DNA of 28,478 nucleotides from an uncultured Bacilli bacterium (lineage in GTDB: Bacteria > Bacillota_I > Bacilli_A > RF39 > UBA660): NCBI GenBank assembly GCA_944363655.1, contig CALVUU010000050.1, positions 1-28,478 of the forward strand, given 5' to 3'. The translations under genes and the position numbers were made by a program. The notes under the pieces are model-generated. The model ran no database searches, was not told where the DNA came from, and saw nothing but the letters and a program-made list of their open reading frames with translations. Of the stretch, positions 25,799 to 28,478 are shown one piece after another (position 1 is the stretch's first letter; every line of letters begins with the position of its first letter).

Positions 25799-27439
25799 TT
25801 ATTTCTTTCTAGTTAATTTTTGATAAGTTTCATCTATTCTTGAATCATTTATAAAAGGAGCATATTTAGTATAAATTTCTATAAATCTTGTTCTTAAGAT
25901 TTCATTTTCTAATATAGTTTTTTTATTTTCTTCTAGTAATTTTTGACTTATTTTTAAAAGTTTTTGAATTTCTTTTCGATCTTTTTTATAATCTTTTAAT
26001 TTTAGATGTATTGCTAAATTATCAAGTAGTGAATCATACCGAGATATTTCAAGGAATGATTCCGTTATTATTAGTAATAATAAAGAGGCAAGTTCACTAA
26101 CAATTAAAGCAATAACAAAATAATCATGTTTAATTTCAACATCATCTAAATTTTGCGTTATTCTTTCTACTTCTCTTATTAATTCATCATATAAATCTTC
26201 TAAAGATAACGTTTCTTTTGTTTCCTCAGTTTCTTCTGCATCATAACCTAAAGCTTTTAAATCTAAAGAGAGATAATCTTCTAAATTGCTATAATTAATG
26301 CCACTTACATCAAAAGTAGTTACTTCTCTAGAATAGACATCACTAAAAAATGCTTTTTCCCAAGGGCCATATTCAATAATTTTGGTTGTGGTAATATTTT
26401 CATCAACAACCTCTGCATCACTAGAATCAATTTTAGGTAAATAACCTTCTTTTGCTTGAGTTTGGACAACTTGAGAAGTCGAAAAAACTTCACTCTTGGT
26501 ATCCAAGTATTCAACTTTCGTAACAAATTTGGAAAATTTATAAGCTCCAAAAAGCATACCAGCAATCAAAGATAAAGTAGCAACACACTTCAATGAATTT
26601 GCAACTATAGTTTTCTTAAAAGCCACTTTTTCTTCTTTAATATCTTTATTTAATCCTTTTAATTTTTTATCATTACTATTAAGACAGTATTCATTATTCT
26701 TTAACATTTGGGCAATGCTTTCCAATTCTTCTTTTATCGATTTTAGCAATTCGTCATTATTTTGAATAGTTAGATTCAAAATAATAGTTTCATCCAAATA
26801 AGAAAAAGCTAAGCCTTTAGCTTTTTCTCTAGCAATACATTCTTTTAATATAGGATTATTTAATTCTTCTTTACTTAACTCATTTAATTCTTTTTCTATT
26901 TCATGATTAATAAAATTAGTTGCAATGGTATCATTTTTACACCAATCTAATACTTGGCTACTACCGCTCCTACTCAGTTCTAATTTAATTATCTTATAAG
27001 CAAAACTGTATAGTTTTTCGACAACATTTTTTTCTGTTTTATATATTCTTGTTTTGGAATAATTTATACTATTAAGTAAACTAATAACAGTTTTAGCAAT
27101 TATACTTAATTCTTGAACAGTGTAATTATGAGCTAAAGTAATGCTATCGACATAATTAGAAGATTTAAAATAAATTTCATATTCTTTTAATCTACTTTCT
27201 AATTCTTGTAATTTAGCTGTCAATTTAGCATAATCCATTCCTGCTATATCACTGGAAAATAATGTTGTATCATCACCAGACATTTTGATGTTTTTGCTTG
27301 ATTGTTCTATTTTTTCTAATATTTCTTCATAAGGACTAATGTCAAGGCCAATACCATCTAAATTATTAAGCATCATTTTTATTTTTAAAAGTGTCGATTG
27401 AAACTCAATTGCCTTGTCATTTCCAATAATACCGTTCAT
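25799..27439 (-). CDS. Unknown protein with two membrane segments and coiled coils
   Basis: 546 residues from ATG 27439, chosen because AAAGGAAAA lies just upstream and promoter spacing fits. Residues ~1-275 are helical and charged. A membrane segment at ~282-303 (ATLSLIAGMLFGAYKF) is followed by a ~130-residue region with Asp/Glu/Thr-rich stretches, a second membrane segment at ~437-460 (VIALIVSELASLLLLII), and a charged coiled-coil tail. The loop between the helices would face outside if both ends are cytoplasmic. I recognise no family. The layout resembles the 582-residue element cargo but no sequence motif is shared by eye. It is monocistronic. Confidence 0.75.
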   Translation of the reverse strand: MNGIIGNDKAIEFQSTLLKIKMMLNNLDGIGLDISPYEEILEKIEQSSKNIKMSGDDTTLFSSDIAGMDYAKLTAKLQELESRLKEYEIYFKSSNYVDSITLAHNYTVQELSIIAKTVISLLNSINYSKTRIYKTEKNVVEKLYSFAYKIIKLELSRSGSSQVLDWCKNDTIATNFINHEIEKELNELSKEELNNPILKECIAREKAKGLAFSYLDETIILNLTIQNNDELLKSIKEELESIAQMLKNNEYCLNSNDKKLKGLNKDIKEEKVAFKKTIVANSLKCVATLSLIAGMLFGAYKFSKFVTKVEYLDTKSEVFSTSQVVQTQAKEGYLPKIDSSDAEVVDENITTTKIIEYGPWEKAFFSDVYSREVTTFDVSGINYSNLEDYLSLDLKALGYDAEETEETKETLSLEDLYDELIREVERITQNLDDVEIKHDYFVIALIVSELASLLLLIITESFLEISRYDSLLDNLAIHLKLKDYKKDRKEIQKLLKISQKLLEENKKTILENEILRTRFIEIYTKYAPFINDSRIDETYQKLTRKK

Positions 27440-27471
27440 ATAAATTTTCCTTTCTTTTACCAAGTGACTTT

Positions 27472-27500
27472 ATTTTAACATTAGTAATTATCCATGTCAA
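27472..27500 (-). promoter_or_regulatory. Promoter of the gene at 25799-27439
   Basis: Minus strand: perfect -35 TTGACA (27500-27495), 17-base spacer, extended -10 TGT-TAAAAT (27477-27472). The -35 is one half of a palindrome TGTCAA-ATAC-TTGACA (27495-27510), a possible operator. Confidence 0.75.
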
Positions 27501-27566
27501 ATACTTGACAAAGAATTACATTAATGTCATTTCGTCTAAAAGGTACTAGAACTTTTTATATATTTT

Positions 27567-27575
27567 TGTTATACT
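27567..27575 (+). promoter_or_regulatory. Extended -10 promoter of the gene at 27602
   Basis: TGT-TATACT, 26 bases before the GTG start; no convincing -35. Confidence 0.5.
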
Positions 27576-27601
27576 ATTGTAAGAATAGTAGGGTGAGTCA
27601 A

Positions 27602-28478
27602 GTGAAATTTATAAATAGAATAAAGAAAAACAAAATATTAACGGTTTTAGGTGTATCAATTATTGCTGTTTTTATTGCCTTAGTTACTAGATTTACATAT
27701 GCATTTTTAGCAGCAAATATTAATGAAGCAAGTGGAAATATTACTCTTAATAGTGATGAGACAGATAAATTAGATTTTGTATTAGGAGATCCACTTTCAA
27801 TTGATGCTACTCCAACAACATTACCGGAGAATGGAGCAAACTTAGTAGATACAACAACTGCTAAAGCAATTTTAACTGCTAATTCTACTAATAATACTGC
27901 AGAATATTCATACTGGGTATACTTTACTATTTCTAACAATACTTTTATCTATTCAGATGGCTCAACTCCCGAAATAATACTTACAGTAACTGATCCTGAT
28001 GGTAATCCTGTTACTAATATAGAAGGTCTAACCTATGGCACATTTAATGGAGTAGCAGGTTTTGATATAACAACTCAAAATGGCACATTTGCTATAGCAG
28101 GTGATTATGCTATTACTTCAAATTCTAGTACCCAAGCAACTGAACAAACTTGGAATTTCACCCTTACTTATCTAAATCTAAGTTATGATCAATCAGCAAA
28201 TTATGGTAACAGTATGACTACAGAAGTTAGTATGATGAAAGAAGAAAAGAAACCAACATTAGCTGATTATATAACAGGTTTGTATACAACAGATGGCGAA
28301 AATGGCCTTTACTATCATGATGGAGTAGGAAGTTATACCAATGCCGATCAGGAAGCAGGAGATAATTCATATAGATTTAGTGGAGCAAATCCAAATAATT
28401 ATGTATGCTTTGGCAGTGATGAAGAAACATGTCCAAATGATAATTTATATCGAATTATAGGTGTATTTAATGGACAAG
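27602..28478 (+). CDS. Secreted surface protein, family copy 3 (3'-truncated by the window)
   Basis: Starts at GTG 27602 with GGGTGAG (27591-27597) 4 bases upstream and stays open to the window end (292 codons). A signal peptide (ILTVLGVSIIAVFIALVTRFTYAFLAA, ending ~residue 42) is followed by a copy-specific, Thr/Asn-rich beta-type domain (~45-220). The shared module then begins (LADYITGLYTTDGENGLYYHDG ... NDNLYRIIGVF), matching the gene at 10952, with 58 bases of near-identical DNA. If the pattern holds, KIGLMYVSDY and a C-type-lectin-like end lie beyond the window. It is divergent from the gene at 25799-27439. The different N-terminal domain on a shared module suggests domain shuffling. Confidence 0.85.
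   Translation, partial: MKFINRIKKNKILTVLGVSIIAVFIALVTRFTYAFLAANINEASGNITLNSDETDKLDFVLGDPLSIDATPTTLPENGANLVDTTTAKAILTANSTNNTAEYSYWVYFTISNNTFIYSDGSTPEIILTVTDPDGNPVTNIEGLTYGTFNGVAGFDITTQNGTFAIAGDYAITSNSSTQATEQTWNFTLTYLNLSYDQSANYGNSMTTEVSMMKEEKKPTLADYITGLYTTDGENGLYYHDGVGSYTNADQEAGDNSYRFSGANPNNYVCFGSDEETCPNDNLYRIIGVFNGQ
28319..28376 (+). repeat. Segment duplicated in the gene at 10952 (58 bases, 1 mismatch)
   Basis: Matches 11363-11420; the single mismatch is A28357 against G11401. Confidence 0.9.

Noticed and set aside
27505..27533. Plus-strand TTGACA (27505-27510) as the -35 of the gene at 27602
   Set aside because: There is no acceptable -10 at 16-18 bases; a better extended -10 lies at 27567-27575. 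The hexamer is better explained as half of a palindrome on the minus-strand promoter.

Overview
The window comes from a very A+T-rich, low-G+C Firmicute. The best guess is an uncultured gut Bacilli/Mollicutes-like lineage. TGA is read as stop, -10/-35 boxes look like sigma-A sites, and Shine-Dalgarno (SD) sequences of the GGAGG/GGTGA type are common. The housekeeping set fits a fermentative anaerobe: pyruvate phosphate dikinase, pyruvate formate-lyase and its activase, Lon, MutS, RuvA and Tgt. No rRNA, tRNA, CRISPR array or reverse transcriptase was found.

Layout: (1) bases 1-362 are the 3' end of a secreted-protein gene whose last ~180 bases jump from about 33% to 56% G+C. They look like a variable region of a diversity-generating retroelement (DGR) target. 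About 270 bases of unusually structured, G+C-rich noncoding DNA follow. (2) 662-1631 ruvA plus a type IV prepilin-like gene. (3) 1703-4333 ppdK. (4) 4515-6230 a thioester/Cna-B adhesin-like protein with a possible ATT start and a damaged sorting signal. (5) 6284-10562 mutS and an ABC half-exporter. (6) 10584-12238 a small Xre repressor divergent from a second member of the bases 1-362 family, with two palindromic operators on the promoter. (7) 12251-16526 a ZIP metal-transporter gene split by a 3.47-kb large-serine-recombinase element. (8) 16638-21981 lon, pflB, pflA. (9) 22003-25754 tgt with two overlapping small genes, plus DUF3592-, TIGR04086- and DUF421-type membrane proteins. (10) 25799-27439 an unrecognised two-membrane-segment protein. 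(11) 27602-end the start of a third member of the variable-surface-protein family, read from a GTG start.

Two systems stand out. First, a dispersed family of secreted proteins (three copies in 28 kb) shares a middle module and a C-terminal C-type-lectin-like module. One copy carries a foreign-looking, G+C-rich C-terminal segment followed 7 bases after the stop by a hairpin, as expected for a DGR target whose template and reverse transcriptase lie elsewhere. A second copy has its own Xre switch. Second, a compact integrative element interrupts the metal-binding HNIPEG motif of a ZIP transporter. It carries only a recombinase, a 29-residue leader ORF whose start lies in a perfect hairpin, and an overlapping two-gene cargo operon (a 582-residue membrane/coiled-coil protein and a small DUF1292-like protein). 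Both attachment junctions can be reconstructed: joining the host halves restores an intact 269-residue ZIP frame, and joining the element ends gives a symmetrical attP-like site.
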